This document shows, piece by piece, positions 16,859 to 24,722 of a stretch of 64,000 nucleotides of DNA. The stretch spans positions 1 to 64,000 of the forward strand of contig JBQTIR010000011.1 of the NCBI GenBank assembly GCA_052387905.1, given 5' to 3'. Source of the DNA: JBQTII01 sp052387905. GTDB lineage: Bacteria > Actinomycetota > Actinomycetes > Sporichthyales > Sporichthyaceae. Below the pieces are notes generated by a model that did not search any database, was not told the DNA's origin, and worked only from the letters and a program-made list of their open reading frames with translations. Both the position numbers and the translations under genes were made by a program. How positions within the stretch are numbered: position 1 is the first letter of the stretch; each line of letters opens with the position of its first letter.

Positions 16859-17842
16859 TCACTTCTTCAGTGACGGATCATCAGTTTTTTTGCCGACCCG
16901 TCGACCGATCGCCGCGCCTGCGAACAGCCGTAGCGCGGCCGCCCGGTCCAGAGGCGCCGGCCGGCGGGTGAATCCGGCGGTGTGGCGCGCGAGGGCCCAG
17001 AGCAGCGGTCCGGCCAGCAGGGCGATACCGAGCAGCACCAGCAACATCTCGTTGGAGGCGCCCAGCAGCTTGAGCGCCGAGGCGACGAGCACGACGACCA
17101 ATGCGCGGCGGATCACGGACTGCGATGCACGCGAGGAGACCCGGGCGCCGACGTAGACCCCGGGCAGCGCGCCGATCAGGATCGAAGTGGCGATCTGGGC
17201 CTCGAAGTCACCGAAGAGCAGATGTCCGAGGGCAGCCGCGCCGACGAGCGGGACAGCCTGGACCAGGTCGGTGCCGACGATCTCGGCGGCCTTGAGCCCC
17301 GGGTAGAGGAACAGCAGCGCGACGATGATCAGCGACCCAGAACCCACCGAGGTCATCCCGACGATGACGCCACCCACGGCGCCGACCATCATCGTGGGAA
17401 TCGGGCGCACGATCACCGGGGGCAGCGCGACGTTGCCGTAGCGGGCCTTCTGGCGCATCGTCTGGATGGCCTTGAGCACAATGCCGGCCGAGGCGGCCAG
17501 CAGCGCGACACCGAGCGAGGTCTTCACCACGTCCTGCAGCTGGGCGTCATCCCCGCCCAGCCACTTGAGTAGCAGGACACCGAGGAACGCGCAGGGGATC
17601 GAACCGACGCACAACCAGAGCACCAGCGGCTTGTTCACGGTGCCGCGGCGGGCATGGACCGCGCCACCGACCGGCTTCATGACGAGGGAGACCACGAGGT
17701 CGCTGGACACCGCGGTGAGCGGGTTGACGTTGAAGAAGATCACCAGGACCGGGGTCATCAACGCCCCGCCGCCCATCCCGGTCAGGCCGACGATGAACCC
17801 GACGAACACGCCGGCCAGGGCCAGCATCGGGTCGATATCCAT
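16859..17842 (-). CDS. TauE/SafE family membrane permease
   Basis: A 327-aa protein with eight or so membrane helices in two similar halves. The first half starts FVGFIVGLTGMGGGALMTPVL and the second GVIVGMTSVGSGSLIIVALL, the paired Gly-rich helices typical of TauE/SafE (DUF81). The family exports or imports small anions such as sulfite, sulfoacetate or organic acids. A cytoplasmic C-terminal tail of about 45 residues is basic. GAGGAGAG sits 5 nt before the ATG, and a palindromic operator lies at the promoter. No sulfur-metabolism genes are adjacent, so the substrate is open. Confidence 0.9.
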   Translation of the reverse strand: MDIDPMLALAGVFVGFIVGLTGMGGGALMTPVLVIFFNVNPLTAVSSDLVVSLVMKPVGGAVHARRGTVNKPLVLWLCVGSIPCAFLGVLLLKWLGGDDAQLQDVVKTSLGVALLAASAGIVLKAIQTMRQKARYGNVALPPVIVRPIPTMMVGAVGGVIVGMTSVGSGSLIIVALLFLYPGLKAAEIVGTDLVQAVPLVGAAALGHLLFGDFEAQIATSILIGALPGVYVGARVSSRASQSVIRRALVVVLVASALKLLGASNEMLLVLLGIALLAGPLLWALARHTAGFTRRPAPLDRAAALRLFAGAAIGRRVGKKTDDPSLKK

Positions 17843-17865
17843 CGGCTCTCCTCAGGGTGGGGGTG

Positions 17866-17894
17866 ACTAATAATAGCCAGTGACTCACTTTAGT
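17866..17894 (-). promoter_or_regulatory. promoter and palindromic operator of the TauE gene
   Basis: On the minus strand a TATTAT -10 candidate lies near 17870-17875. Just upstream, at 17879-17889, is a perfect 11-bp palindrome (AGTGACTCACT), nested in a wider inverted repeat ACTAA (17866-17870)/TTAGT (17890-17894). The position over the -35 region suggests repressor or activator control of the permease gene. Confidence 0.5.
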
Positions 17895-17938
17895 TAGGGG
17901 AGGACTCCCCAGACCTATCGCCCGACTACGGTGGCGTC

Positions 17939-19492
17939 GTGAAACGCGGCTGCCGAACCTCGTGGCCGCGCGCCGACCGCCTGCGACTGCTGGCCGTCGT
18001 CGCCCTCGGCCTCGCCCTCGCGCTCGCCTTCCCGCCCTACGGCGCCTGGCCACTGGCCTTCGTGGCGGTCGCGGGGCTCAGCTTGGCCACCCGCGGGGTG
18101 AGCAGCCGCCGCGGCGCCCAACTGGGAGCCGTCTTCGCCTTGGTGTTCTTCCTCGTCCTGATGCGCTGGCTGCGCGTCATCGGCTGGGACGCCATGATCA
18201 TGCTCAGTGCCCTGCAGGCGGCCTTCTACGCCCCGTTCGGGGCCTATCTGGCCAAGACCTCCACCTACCGACTCTGGCCGCTCCTGCACGTCAGCGGGTG
18301 GCTCCTGGTCGAGGCGCTTCGCGCCCGTTTCCCGCTCGGGGGGCTGCCCTGGGGCAAGCTCGCCTTCGCCCAGGTCGAGGGTCCACTGGCGTCCTTCGCG
18401 GCCTGGGGTGGCAGCCCCGCGGTCAGCGCTGCCACGGCCGGGGTGGGCGTAGGTGCGGCGGCCCTGCTGCTCGCGCGCACCCGGGAAGGCTGGCGATGGC
18501 GGGCGGGCGCGCTGCCGGCCGGTGCGGTGGCGGTCCTGCTCGGCCTGGGCGGGGTGATCCCGCTGCCCACCGATGGCGAGGCGACGCTGCGCGCCGCGGT
18601 GGTGCAGGGCAACGTGCCGCGCCTGGGATTCGACGTCGCCAGTCAGCGCGACGCCGTCTTCACCAACCACGTCAACGTCACTGCGGAGCTCGCCGCAGAC
18701 GTGCGAGCCGGGCGCCGGCCGGCACCGGAGCTGGTCATCTGGCCGGAGAACGCCTCCGACGACGACCCGTTCACCGACCCGGCCCTGGGGATGCGCATCA
18801 GCGCCGTAGTCGATGACCTCGGTGTGCCGTTGCTGGTCGGCACCCTGCTCGATGCCGGCCCGGACCGGCTGACCAATACCGGCATCGTCTGGTCGCCGGA
18901 GCACGGCGCGGGCCAGCGGTACAGCAAGCGCCACCTGGTGCCCTTCGGGGAGTACATCCCGGGCCGGGCGATCCTCACCAAGTTCATCGGCCGCCTCGCC
19001 CTGATCCCGCGAGACTTCCTGCCGGGTACCGAGCCCGGGGTCCTCGACGTCGCCGGCACCCGTATCGGTGCGGTGATCTGCTTCGAGGTCGCCTACGACA
19101 ACCTGGTCCGCGACACCGTGCGCGGCGGGGGCCGCCTGCTGGTCGTGCAGACCAACAACGCGACCTATGGTCGCACCGGGCAGCCCGAGCAGCAGTTGGC
19201 GATGTCCCGGCTGCGCTCCATCGAGCACGGCCGGGCGATGCTCATCGCCGCAACCTCGGGGGTGAGTGCGGTCATCGCCCCCGACGGGGACGTCCTGATG
19301 CGCACGGCCGAGTTCACTCCCGACGTCCTGGTCGCCGAAGTCCCCCTGCGCAGTGCCCGCACGCTCGCCACCCGGGTCGGTGCCTGGCCGGAGTGGCTCG
19401 GCGCGCTGCCGGCGATCGTGATCTTTGGCGCAGCGCTGGTGCGCCGAACATCCCGTCGGATTCGGCCCCGCGCGGTTACGGTGGACGGATGA
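17939..19492 (+). CDS. lnt: apolipoprotein N-acyltransferase
   Basis: A 517-aa enzyme with about six N-terminal membrane helices and a C-terminal nitrilase-like extracytoplasmic domain. The catalytic triad is visible: Glu in VIWPENASDDD, Lys in SKRHLVPFGEYIPG and Cys in GAVICFEVAYDN. It adds the third acyl chain to lipoproteins after Lgt and LspA. The GTG at 17939 is the only sensible start and gives a short basic head. The stop overlaps the start of the mannose-lipid synthase (ATGA). In M. tuberculosis the two are fused in one polypeptide (Ppm1); here they remain separate but coupled. Confidence 0.95.
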   Translation: MKRGCRTSWPRADRLRLLAVVALGLALALAFPPYGAWPLAFVAVAGLSLATRGVSSRRGAQLGAVFALVFFLVLMRWLRVIGWDAMIMLSALQAAFYAPFGAYLAKTSTYRLWPLLHVSGWLLVEALRARFPLGGLPWGKLAFAQVEGPLASFAAWGGSPAVSAATAGVGVGAAALLLARTREGWRWRAGALPAGAVAVLLGLGGVIPLPTDGEATLRAAVVQGNVPRLGFDVASQRDAVFTNHVNVTAELAADVRAGRRPAPELVIWPENASDDDPFTDPALGMRISAVVDDLGVPLLVGTLLDAGPDRLTNTGIVWSPEHGAGQRYSKRHLVPFGEYIPGRAILTKFIGRLALIPRDFLPGTEPGVLDVAGTRIGAVICFEVAYDNLVRDTVRGGGRLLVVQTNNATYGRTGQPEQQLAMSRLRSIEHGRAMLIAATSGVSAVIAPDGDVLMRTAEFTPDVLVAEVPLRSARTLATRVGAWPEWLGALPAIVIFGAALVRRTSRRIRPRAVTVDG

Positions 19493-20265
19493 GGCGGCTG
19501 GTCATCGTGCCCACCTACAACGAGGCGGAGAGCCTTCCCCTCGTGCTGGGCCGGTTGCGACTGGCCGTGCCCGACGCCGATGTCCTGGTGGTTGACGACG
19601 CGAGCCCCGACGGCACGGGCGCGCTCGCCGACCGACTTGCCGCCTCGGACCCGGCGATCGCCGTGCTGCACCGCACCGGTAAGTCCGGCCTGGGGGCCGC
19701 CTACCTCGCAGGCTTCGGGTGGGGTCTGGAGCGCGGTTACGACGTGCTCGTGGAGATGGATGCCGACGGTTCACACCGTCCGGAGGACCTGCCCCGCCTG
19801 CTCGCCGCCCTCGACGGGGGCGATGGCCGCGCCGACGCCGACCTCGTGCTGGGCTCGCGCTGGGTGCCCGGGGGAGCGGTCGTCAACTGGCCGCCGCTGC
19901 GCCGGGCGATCTCCCGCGGCGGAACCCTCTACGCCAAGGTCGCGCTCGGCATCCCCATCCGCGACGCCACCGGAGGGTTCCGCGCCTTCCGCGCCGAGAC
20001 CCTGCGCGGGCTCGACCTCGACGGCGTCGACTCCCAGGGCTACTGCTTCCAGATCGACCTCGCGTGGCGTGCCGTCCAGCGCGGCTACACCGTGGTCGAG
20101 GTGCCGATCACCTTCGTCGAACGTGAGCTCGGTACCTCGAAGATGAGCCGAGCGATCGTCGCCGAGGCGCTCTGGCGGGTCACCGCGTGGGGCGTGCAGT
20201 ATCGGATCGCGCGGCTGCGGCCCAGCGCGCGCCGGGCACGAATGGTCGAGCAGGAAACCGTCTAG
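19489..20265 (+). CDS. ppm1: polyprenol monophosphomannose synthase (GT2)
   Basis: A 258-aa glycosyltransferase equal to the D2 domain of mycobacterial Ppm1. GT2 motifs: RRLVIVPTYNEAESL, VVDDASPDGTG and the DxD-containing VLVEMDADGSHRPEDL, then the family-specific RDATGGFRAFRAETL and ERELGTSKMSRAI. No membrane helices, as expected for the soluble DPM1-like type. It makes polyprenol-phosphate-mannose from GDP-mannose, the donor for GT-C mannosyltransferases such as the one at 7376-8836. Coupled to lnt by ATGA overlap, as in other Actinobacteria where Lnt recruits the synthase to the membrane. Confidence 0.95.
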   Translation: MRRLVIVPTYNEAESLPLVLGRLRLAVPDADVLVVDDASPDGTGALADRLAASDPAIAVLHRTGKSGLGAAYLAGFGWGLERGYDVLVEMDADGSHRPEDLPRLLAALDGGDGRADADLVLGSRWVPGGAVVNWPPLRRAISRGGTLYAKVALGIPIRDATGGFRAFRAETLRGLDLDGVDSQGYCFQIDLAWRAVQRGYTVVEVPITFVERELGTSKMSRAIVAEALWRVTAWGVQYRIARLRPSARRARMVEQETV

Positions 20266-20276
20266 GAGCCTCGTTC

Positions 20277-20732
20277 ATGCCTGTCGTCGTGATCGCCCTG
20301 CTACTGGTCCCGATCATCGAGATCGTCGTGATCGTCCAGGTCGGCCAGAGCATCGGGGCGTGGCCGACCATCGCCCTGCTGATCGCCAGCGCAGTGCTGG
20401 GGTCGTGGCTGATCCGCCGGGAAGGCGCCAAGGCCTGGACCGCGCTGCGGGACAAGCTCCACAGCGGCGGGATGCCGGCCAAGGAGTTGGCCGACGGCGC
20501 GCTGATCCTCGTCGGGGGCACCCTGTTGCTGACCCCGGGCTTCCTCACCGACCTGGTCGGCTTCTTCCTCGTCCTGCCATTCACCCGGCCGCTGGCGCGC
20601 CGCGCGCTCGTCGCCGGCGCGACCCGCGCTCTGTTCGGCAAGGCGGGCATGACTCCGCCGCCGGGCGGGCCCGGCGGCGGAGATGGTGGGCGGGTGATCC
20701 GCGGGGACCTGATCGACCCCGACGGCCGCTGA
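20277..20732 (+). CDS. fxsA: FxsA-family membrane protein
   Basis: A 151-aa protein with two or three membrane helices (VIALLLVPIIEIVVIVQVG, TIALLIASAVLGSWLI, LILVGGTLLLTPGFLTDLVGFFLVLPF). The motif GTLLLTPGFLTD is the FxsA hallmark. In E. coli FxsA affects F-exclusion of phage T7; the general role is unknown. The C-terminal tail is Gly/Pro-rich. GGAG lies about 8 nt before the ATG at 20277, and the gene follows the mannose-lipid synthase by 11 bp, completing an lnt-ppm-fxsA operon. It converges on rbpA with a 1-bp gap. Confidence 0.93.
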   Translation: MPVVVIALLLVPIIEIVVIVQVGQSIGAWPTIALLIASAVLGSWLIRREGAKAWTALRDKLHSGGMPAKELADGALILVGGTLLLTPGFLTDLVGFFLVLPFTRPLARRALVAGATRALFGKAGMTPPPGGPGGGDGGRVIRGDLIDPDGR

Positions 20733-20733
20733 T

Positions 20734-21102
20734 CTAGGCGCTCTTGCGCTTGGGGTCGTGACCCTTGATGCCGCCGGCCCGCAGGACGGCCAGGCGCTCG
20801 GCGAGGATCTCCTCGAGCTCCTCGCGGGTGCGCCGCTCCATCAACATGTCCCAGTGGGTGCGGGCAGGCTTGACGACCTTCTCCTCGGCGGTGACGCCGT
20901 CGGTGCGCAGGGCAACGCCGCCGCACACGCGGCATTCCCAGGCGATCGGGAGGTCCTCGGCCTCGGCCGAGAACGGCACGAAGAAGGTGTGCTCCTTGGT
21001 GCAGCTGTAGGACACGACCTGCCGCGGGGCAAGTTCGACATCGCGATCGTTCTCGTAGCTGGTGGCTCCGAGTCGCGATCCGCGAAGGGCACGCTCACTC
21101 AT
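20734..21102 (-). CDS. rbpA: RNA polymerase-binding protein RbpA
   Basis: A 122-aa protein matching actinobacterial RbpA throughout. N-terminal tail MSERALRGSRLGATSYEND, core domain with CTKEHTFFVPFS and the CRVCGG pair, basic linker near VVKPARTHWDML, and the sigma-interaction helix ERRTREELEEILAERLAVL. RbpA stabilises the holoenzyme with the principal sigma factor and the open complex. Next to ppm1, as in M. tuberculosis (Rv2050/Rv2051c). A SigR-type promoter lies upstream at 21179-21205, matching the known thiol-oxidative-stress control of rbpA in Streptomyces. Confidence 0.97.
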   Translation of the reverse strand: MSERALRGSRLGATSYENDRDVELAPRQVVSYSCTKEHTFFVPFSAEAEDLPIAWECRVCGGVALRTDGVTAEEKVVKPARTHWDMLMERRTREELEEILAERLAVLRAGGIKGHDPKRKSA

Positions 21103-21178
21103 GGTTGACGCCGCCTCTCGGGCACTAGGCCCAACATTTCTCCACGTGCTGGCGCACGAAGACGCGCTGTCCCTGTGG

Positions 21179-21205
21179 AACGTTCACTTGGTGTCCAGGA
21201 TTCCC
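21179..21205 (-). promoter_or_regulatory. SigR/SigH-type promoter of rbpA
   Basis: On the minus strand GGGAAT (complement of 21200-21205) is followed by exactly 18 nt and then GTT (complement of 21179-21181), matching the GGAAT-N18-GTT pattern of actinobacterial thiol-stress sigma factors. Transcription would start about 70 nt before the rbpA ATG. The -35 element sits inside a 10-bp inverted repeat, GTGTCCAGGA/TCCTGGACAC at 21191-21222. Confidence 0.75.
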
Positions 21206-21349
21206 GGGTGGGTCCTGGACACGCATTGCGATTTGGCCACGGTGTACGAAACCGTTCCGTACTGCTTCGTCCTGAATACCGTCTCCGGTTGGGCGCCGCC
21301 AGTGGTTTTCCGATGACGGAACGATGACGTTGCGCACCGACGAGCGGAA

Positions 21350-22420
21350 TCAGCGTGGATAGGCGTGGGTCTCGACGGCTTTCACGGCCATCCAGACCTC
21401 GGTGCCGGGGATCAAGGCAAGATCCGCGACCGCGGCGGCGGTGACGTCGGCGAGCGCCGGCAGCGGTCCGGTGAGCTGAAGCCGCACCGAACCGGCATGC
21501 AACTCCATGTCCGTCACCGTCGCGGGGAAGACGTTACGCGGGCTCCCGTCGGGCCGGGAGCGGAAGATCGACACCGCCGCCGGGCCGAAGGCCACCATCA
21601 CCTCGGCGCCGGGTGGGGCCGGGGCCGGCTCTGCGGTGGCCAGCACGACGTCGCCCGGCAGGCGCACCCCCGCAGGGTCCGCGACACCGCGATAGAGGTT
21701 CAGGCCGACCAGGCGGGCGACGTAGTCGGTCTGCGGGCGCCTGGCCACCTCGGCCACCGGTCCCTGCTGGACCGCGCGGCCCTCCTCGAGGACCACGACG
21801 TCGGTGGCGAGCACCATCGCGTCGAGTGGGTCGTGGGTGACCAGCACCGCAGCGCCGCCGAAGTCGGCGAGGTGGCGGCGCAGGTCCGAGCGCACGTCCA
21901 GGCGGGTGCGCGCGTCCAGCGCGGCCAGGGGCTCGTCGAGCAGCAGCAGGGAGGGCTGCGGGGCCAGCGCGCGGGCCAGGGCGACGCGCTGCGCCTGCCC
22001 GCCGGAGAGTGCGCCGGGCTTGGACTTCGCGTGTTCGGCGAGCCCGACCCGCTCCAGCCATTCCATCGCCCGCGTGCGCGCAGCCGCCTTGTCCATCCTG
22101 CGCATGCGCAGGCCGTAGGCGACGTTGTCCAGCGCGCTCAGATGAGGGAAGAGCCGGTAGTCCTGCCACACCACCCCGACGCTGCGCAGCTCCGGCGGGA
22201 CGTGCAGCCCGATGTCAGGGTCGTCCAGGGCTACTCCGGCCAGGGCCACCCGGCCGCGCTGGGGCCGCAGCAGCCCGGTGAACACGCGCAACGCCGTCGA
22301 CTTCCCCGCTCCGTTGGGACCGAGCAGCGCGACCGTCTGGCCAGGTCTTACCGTCAACTGGAGGTCGAGGGTAAAGCCGCCCCGCGAGGTGCTGAAGTCC
22401 GCCTCGAACCCCTCGCTCAT
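21350..22420 (-). CDS. modC: molybdate ABC transporter ATP-binding protein
   Basis: A 356-aa ATPase with Walker A GPNGAGKST, Q loop VVWQDYRLFPHL, signature LSGGQAQRVALARAL, Walker B LLLLDEPLAALD and switch His in LVTHDPLDAM. A C-terminal TOBE/Mop-like region (about 270-350) includes RNVFPATVTDMELHAGSVRLQL, expected to bind molybdate or regulate transport. The start at 22420 is chosen because the following residues match the family. It lies 70 bp downstream of modB; that gap is made of GCTCGC-type low-complexity repeats. Confidence 0.93.
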   Translation of the reverse strand: MSEGFEADFSTSRGGFTLDLQLTVRPGQTVALLGPNGAGKSTALRVFTGLLRPQRGRVALAGVALDDPDIGLHVPPELRSVGVVWQDYRLFPHLSALDNVAYGLRMRRMDKAAARTRAMEWLERVGLAEHAKSKPGALSGGQAQRVALARALAPQPSLLLLDEPLAALDARTRLDVRSDLRRHLADFGGAAVLVTHDPLDAMVLATDVVVLEEGRAVQQGPVAEVARRPQTDYVARLVGLNLYRGVADPAGVRLPGDVVLATAEPAPAPPGAEVMVAFGPAAVSIFRSRPDGSPRNVFPATVTDMELHAGSVRLQLTGPLPALADVTAAAVADLALIPGTEVWMAVKAVETHAYPR

Positions 22421-22490
22421 GTCGAGTCTCCGCTTCGCGCAGATGCTCGCTCGCGGAGCCTCGGCATGGGATGCGACTCGCTGCGCTCGC

Positions 22491-23357
22491 TCATCCGCCG
22501 CGCCCGGTCGGAGAGATCCACTTCTCCCGCAGGCTCGCCAGCACGAGGATGGAGACGGCCAGCAGCACCAGGCTGAGCACAATTGCGGCCTGTGGGTCGG
22601 TCTCCAGCGCCGCATAGACCGCCGAGGGCATCACCTGGGTGCGGCCCTGCAGGCTGCCGGCGAAGGTGATCGTGGCACCGAACTCCCCGAGCGCGCGCGC
22701 CCAGCACAGCACCGCGCCGGCCGCGATCCCGGGGGCCACCAGCGGCAGCGTGATGGTGCGGAAGATCGTCCAGCGGCTCGCCCCGAGGGTGGCGGCAGCC
22801 TCGGCGTAGCGGGGATCCAGACCGCGCAGCGCGCCCTCGACGGCGATGATCAGGAAGGGCATCGCCACGAAGGTCTCCGCGACGATGACGGCATTGGTGG
22901 TGAACGGCAGCGAGTAGCCCGTCCACTCGTAGACATGGCGCCCGATCACCCCGTTGCGGCCCAGCGCCGCCAGCAGGGCGACGCCACCCACCACGGGGGG
23001 GAGCACCAGCGGCACGGTCACCAGCGCCCGGACGAGGCCGCGCCCGCGGAAGCGGCCCTGGGCCAGCACGACCGCAATCGGGATGCCGAGCACCATCGAG
23101 ACCAAGGTCGCCATCGTGGCGGTGTAGAGCGAGAGTTGCAGGGCGTCGGTGACGACGGGGTCCTGCAGCCGCTCGGGCAACGTCGTCCAGGGAGCCCGGG
23201 CGAGCAGGCCGACGACCGGCAGGATCAGAAAGAGCAGCCCGATCCCGGCGGGGATCAGCAGGATCGGGGGGATCCCGGATCGCTCCCGGGGCACGCGGGA
23301 GGGGCGGGTCACCGCTACCTGGTGACCCGCCCCTGCTGCGTCGCTGTTCGTCGTCAC
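22491..23357 (-). CDS. modB: molybdate ABC transporter permease
   Basis: A 288-aa permease with six membrane helices. The EAA loop that docks on the ATPase is present as YAEAAATLGASRWTIFRTITLPLVAPG. The family motif region VPLVLPPVVGGVALLAALGRNGVIG is typical of ModB/WtpB. The ATG overlaps the modA stop (ATGA), so expression is coupled. The N-terminal 25 residues before the first helix are polar. The C-terminus SPTGRGG is the last sequence before the modB-modC gap. Confidence 0.94.
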   Translation of the reverse strand: MTTNSDAAGAGHQVAVTRPSRVPRERSGIPPILLIPAGIGLLFLILPVVGLLARAPWTTLPERLQDPVVTDALQLSLYTATMATLVSMVLGIPIAVVLAQGRFRGRGLVRALVTVPLVLPPVVGGVALLAALGRNGVIGRHVYEWTGYSLPFTTNAVIVAETFVAMPFLIIAVEGALRGLDPRYAEAAATLGASRWTIFRTITLPLVAPGIAAGAVLCWARALGEFGATITFAGSLQGRTQVMPSAVYAALETDPQAAIVLSLVLLAVSILVLASLREKWISPTGRGG

Positions 23358-24187
23358 GCCCCCTGGAAGCCGGCCGCAGTCAGGACTTGCTGCGCTGCGG
23401 GGGAGAGGAGGAACGCTACCCAGGCCGCCGCACCGGCGGCATTGGCGGCCTCGGTGAGCGCGGCGACCGGGTAGTCGTTGACCGCGTCGGCGGTTTCGGG
23501 GAACTCGATCCCCACCACCTCGTCCCCGGCCGCCAGCACGTCGGTCGTGTAGACCAGGGCCGCGTCGACCTCATCGGCCACCACCTTGGCCAGCACGGCC
23601 TTGACGTCAGGCTCGCGGGTGTCCGGGGCGGGCGTGATGCCGGCGGCGGTGAAGACCTTGTCCGCGGCCGCGCCGCACGGCACTTCGGACGCGCACAACG
23701 CGATGTCGAGGGACTCGTCGGCGAAATCGGCGAGTGTGTCCACTTCACCGGGGTTGCCGGCCGGCACCGCGATCTGCAGCGTGTTCTTGACGAAGATCGC
23801 CGGTGAGCTTGCCCCGCCGGCATCGGTGACGGTCTGCATGGTGGCGGGGGAGGCCGCGGCGAAGACGTCAGCCGGGGCGCCTTCGTTGATCTGTGCGGCC
23901 AGGGTCGCGCTGCTGTTGAACTGGAAGGTCACCTTCGAGCCCGGGTTCGCCGCCTCGAAGGTCTTGCCGAGCTCGGTGAAGGTTCCGGTCAGCGACGCCG
24001 CCGCGAACACGACCACCTCACCGGTGACCGGACCGGTGACCGCCGCCGGGGTGGTGGTCGTCGCCAGCACTGCCGCAGGGGCGGTGGGGTCCTCGTCGTC
24101 GGCACACGCGGCGAGGGTCAGAGTCAGGGTCACGCTGGCGGCGACCGTGCCGACGGTGGTGCGACGCAGCGTGGTGCGAACTCGCAT
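23354..24187 (-). CDS. modA: molybdate-binding lipoprotein of the ABC transporter
   Basis: A 277-aa exported binding protein. The signal ends LTLTLAACADD, a lipobox with Cys at about residue 28, anchoring it to the membrane. The oxyanion-binding start VVVFAAASLTGTFTELGK and the later APADVFAAASPATM are ModA motifs. Two further Cys (LCASEVPCGAA) may form a disulfide. It should capture molybdate or tungstate outside the cell for the two molybdoenzymes encoded in this window. GAGGAG lies about 7 nt before the ATG. It is the first gene of modABC, 32 bp after the regulator gene, likely in the same transcript. Confidence 0.94.
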   Translation of the reverse strand: MRVRTTLRRTTVGTVAASVTLTLTLAACADDEDPTAPAAVLATTTTPAAVTGPVTGEVVVFAAASLTGTFTELGKTFEAANPGSKVTFQFNSSATLAAQINEGAPADVFAAASPATMQTVTDAGGASSPAIFVKNTLQIAVPAGNPGEVDTLADFADESLDIALCASEVPCGAAADKVFTAAGITPAPDTREPDVKAVLAKVVADEVDAALVYTTDVLAAGDEVVGIEFPETADAVNDYPVAALTEAANAAGAAAWVAFLLSPAAQQVLTAAGFQGA

Positions 24188-24219
24188 CGGAACTCCTCGC
24201 AGTTGCGGCGCTCGGCTGC

Positions 24220-24621
24220 TCAGCCGGCGTCGGGGATCTCGACGATCACGTTGGTGGATTTCACGGTGGCCACGGCGAGCACGCCTGGCTCCAGACCGAG
24301 CTCGTCCGCGGCCTCCCGGCCGATCAACGAGACGATCCGGAACGGCCCGCACTGCATCTCGACCTGGGCCATCACGGTGTCCCGGGTGACCTTGGTGACG
24401 ATGCCGCGCATCCGGTTGCGCGCCGAGGCACTTCCCAGTCCGCCGAGGTCGGGATCCTCGCCGGCTTCGCGGGCGAACGCCGCGAGAAGCGCACCGTCCA
24501 CGACCCGATGACCGTGCGAATCCCGGGTCGCGGCCAGCTTGCCGCTGTCGGCCCACCGGCGCACGGTGTCGGAGCTGACGCCCATCAGCTCGGCCACGTC
24601 GCTGATCCGGAATGTGGTCAC
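24220..24621 (-). CDS. MerR/excisionase-type HTH protein with TOBE (molybdate-binding) domain
   Basis: A 133-aa protein. Residues 1-55 form a MerR-like DNA-binding helix-turn-helix (FRISDVAELMGVSSDTVRRWADSGKLAA). Residues 65-133 form a single TOBE/Mop domain (NRMRGIVTKVTRDTVMAQVEMQC, ending VKSTNVIVEIPDAG), as in molybdopterin-binding regulators. It directly precedes modABC, so it probably senses molybdate and controls the transporter. GTG 24621 is chosen over a TTG at 24639, because a -10 element sits 6 nt before the GTG and implies leaderless translation. It is smaller than E. coli ModE and has a different HTH type. Confidence 0.88.
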   Translation of the reverse strand: MTTFRISDVAELMGVSSDTVRRWADSGKLAATRDSHGHRVVDGALLAAFAREAGEDPDLGGLGSASARNRMRGIVTKVTRDTVMAQVEMQCGPFRIVSLIGREAADELGLEPGVLAVATVKSTNVIVEIPDAG

Positions 24622-24627
24622 GATGGG

Positions 24628-24633
24628 ACTATA
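24628..24633 (-). promoter_or_regulatory. leaderless promoter -10 element of the mod operon
   Basis: TATAGT on the minus strand, with exactly 6 nt to the GTG start at 24621. This is the spacing of leaderless transcripts in Actinobacteria. No good -35 was found, so an activator may be needed. Confidence 0.65.
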
Positions 24634-24722
24634 GAGCAAGTGCTAGGTGATTCCATGAAATAACATTGTGGTTGCGAGCTGAAACACTCGAACGATCGGG
24701 TAGATGCGAGGACCGGTATGCG

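Noticed and set aside
17915..19228. A long minus-strand frame opposite lnt
   Set aside because: Gln/Gly/Asp/Arg-rich shadow; Lnt on the plus strand carries the complete catalytic triad.
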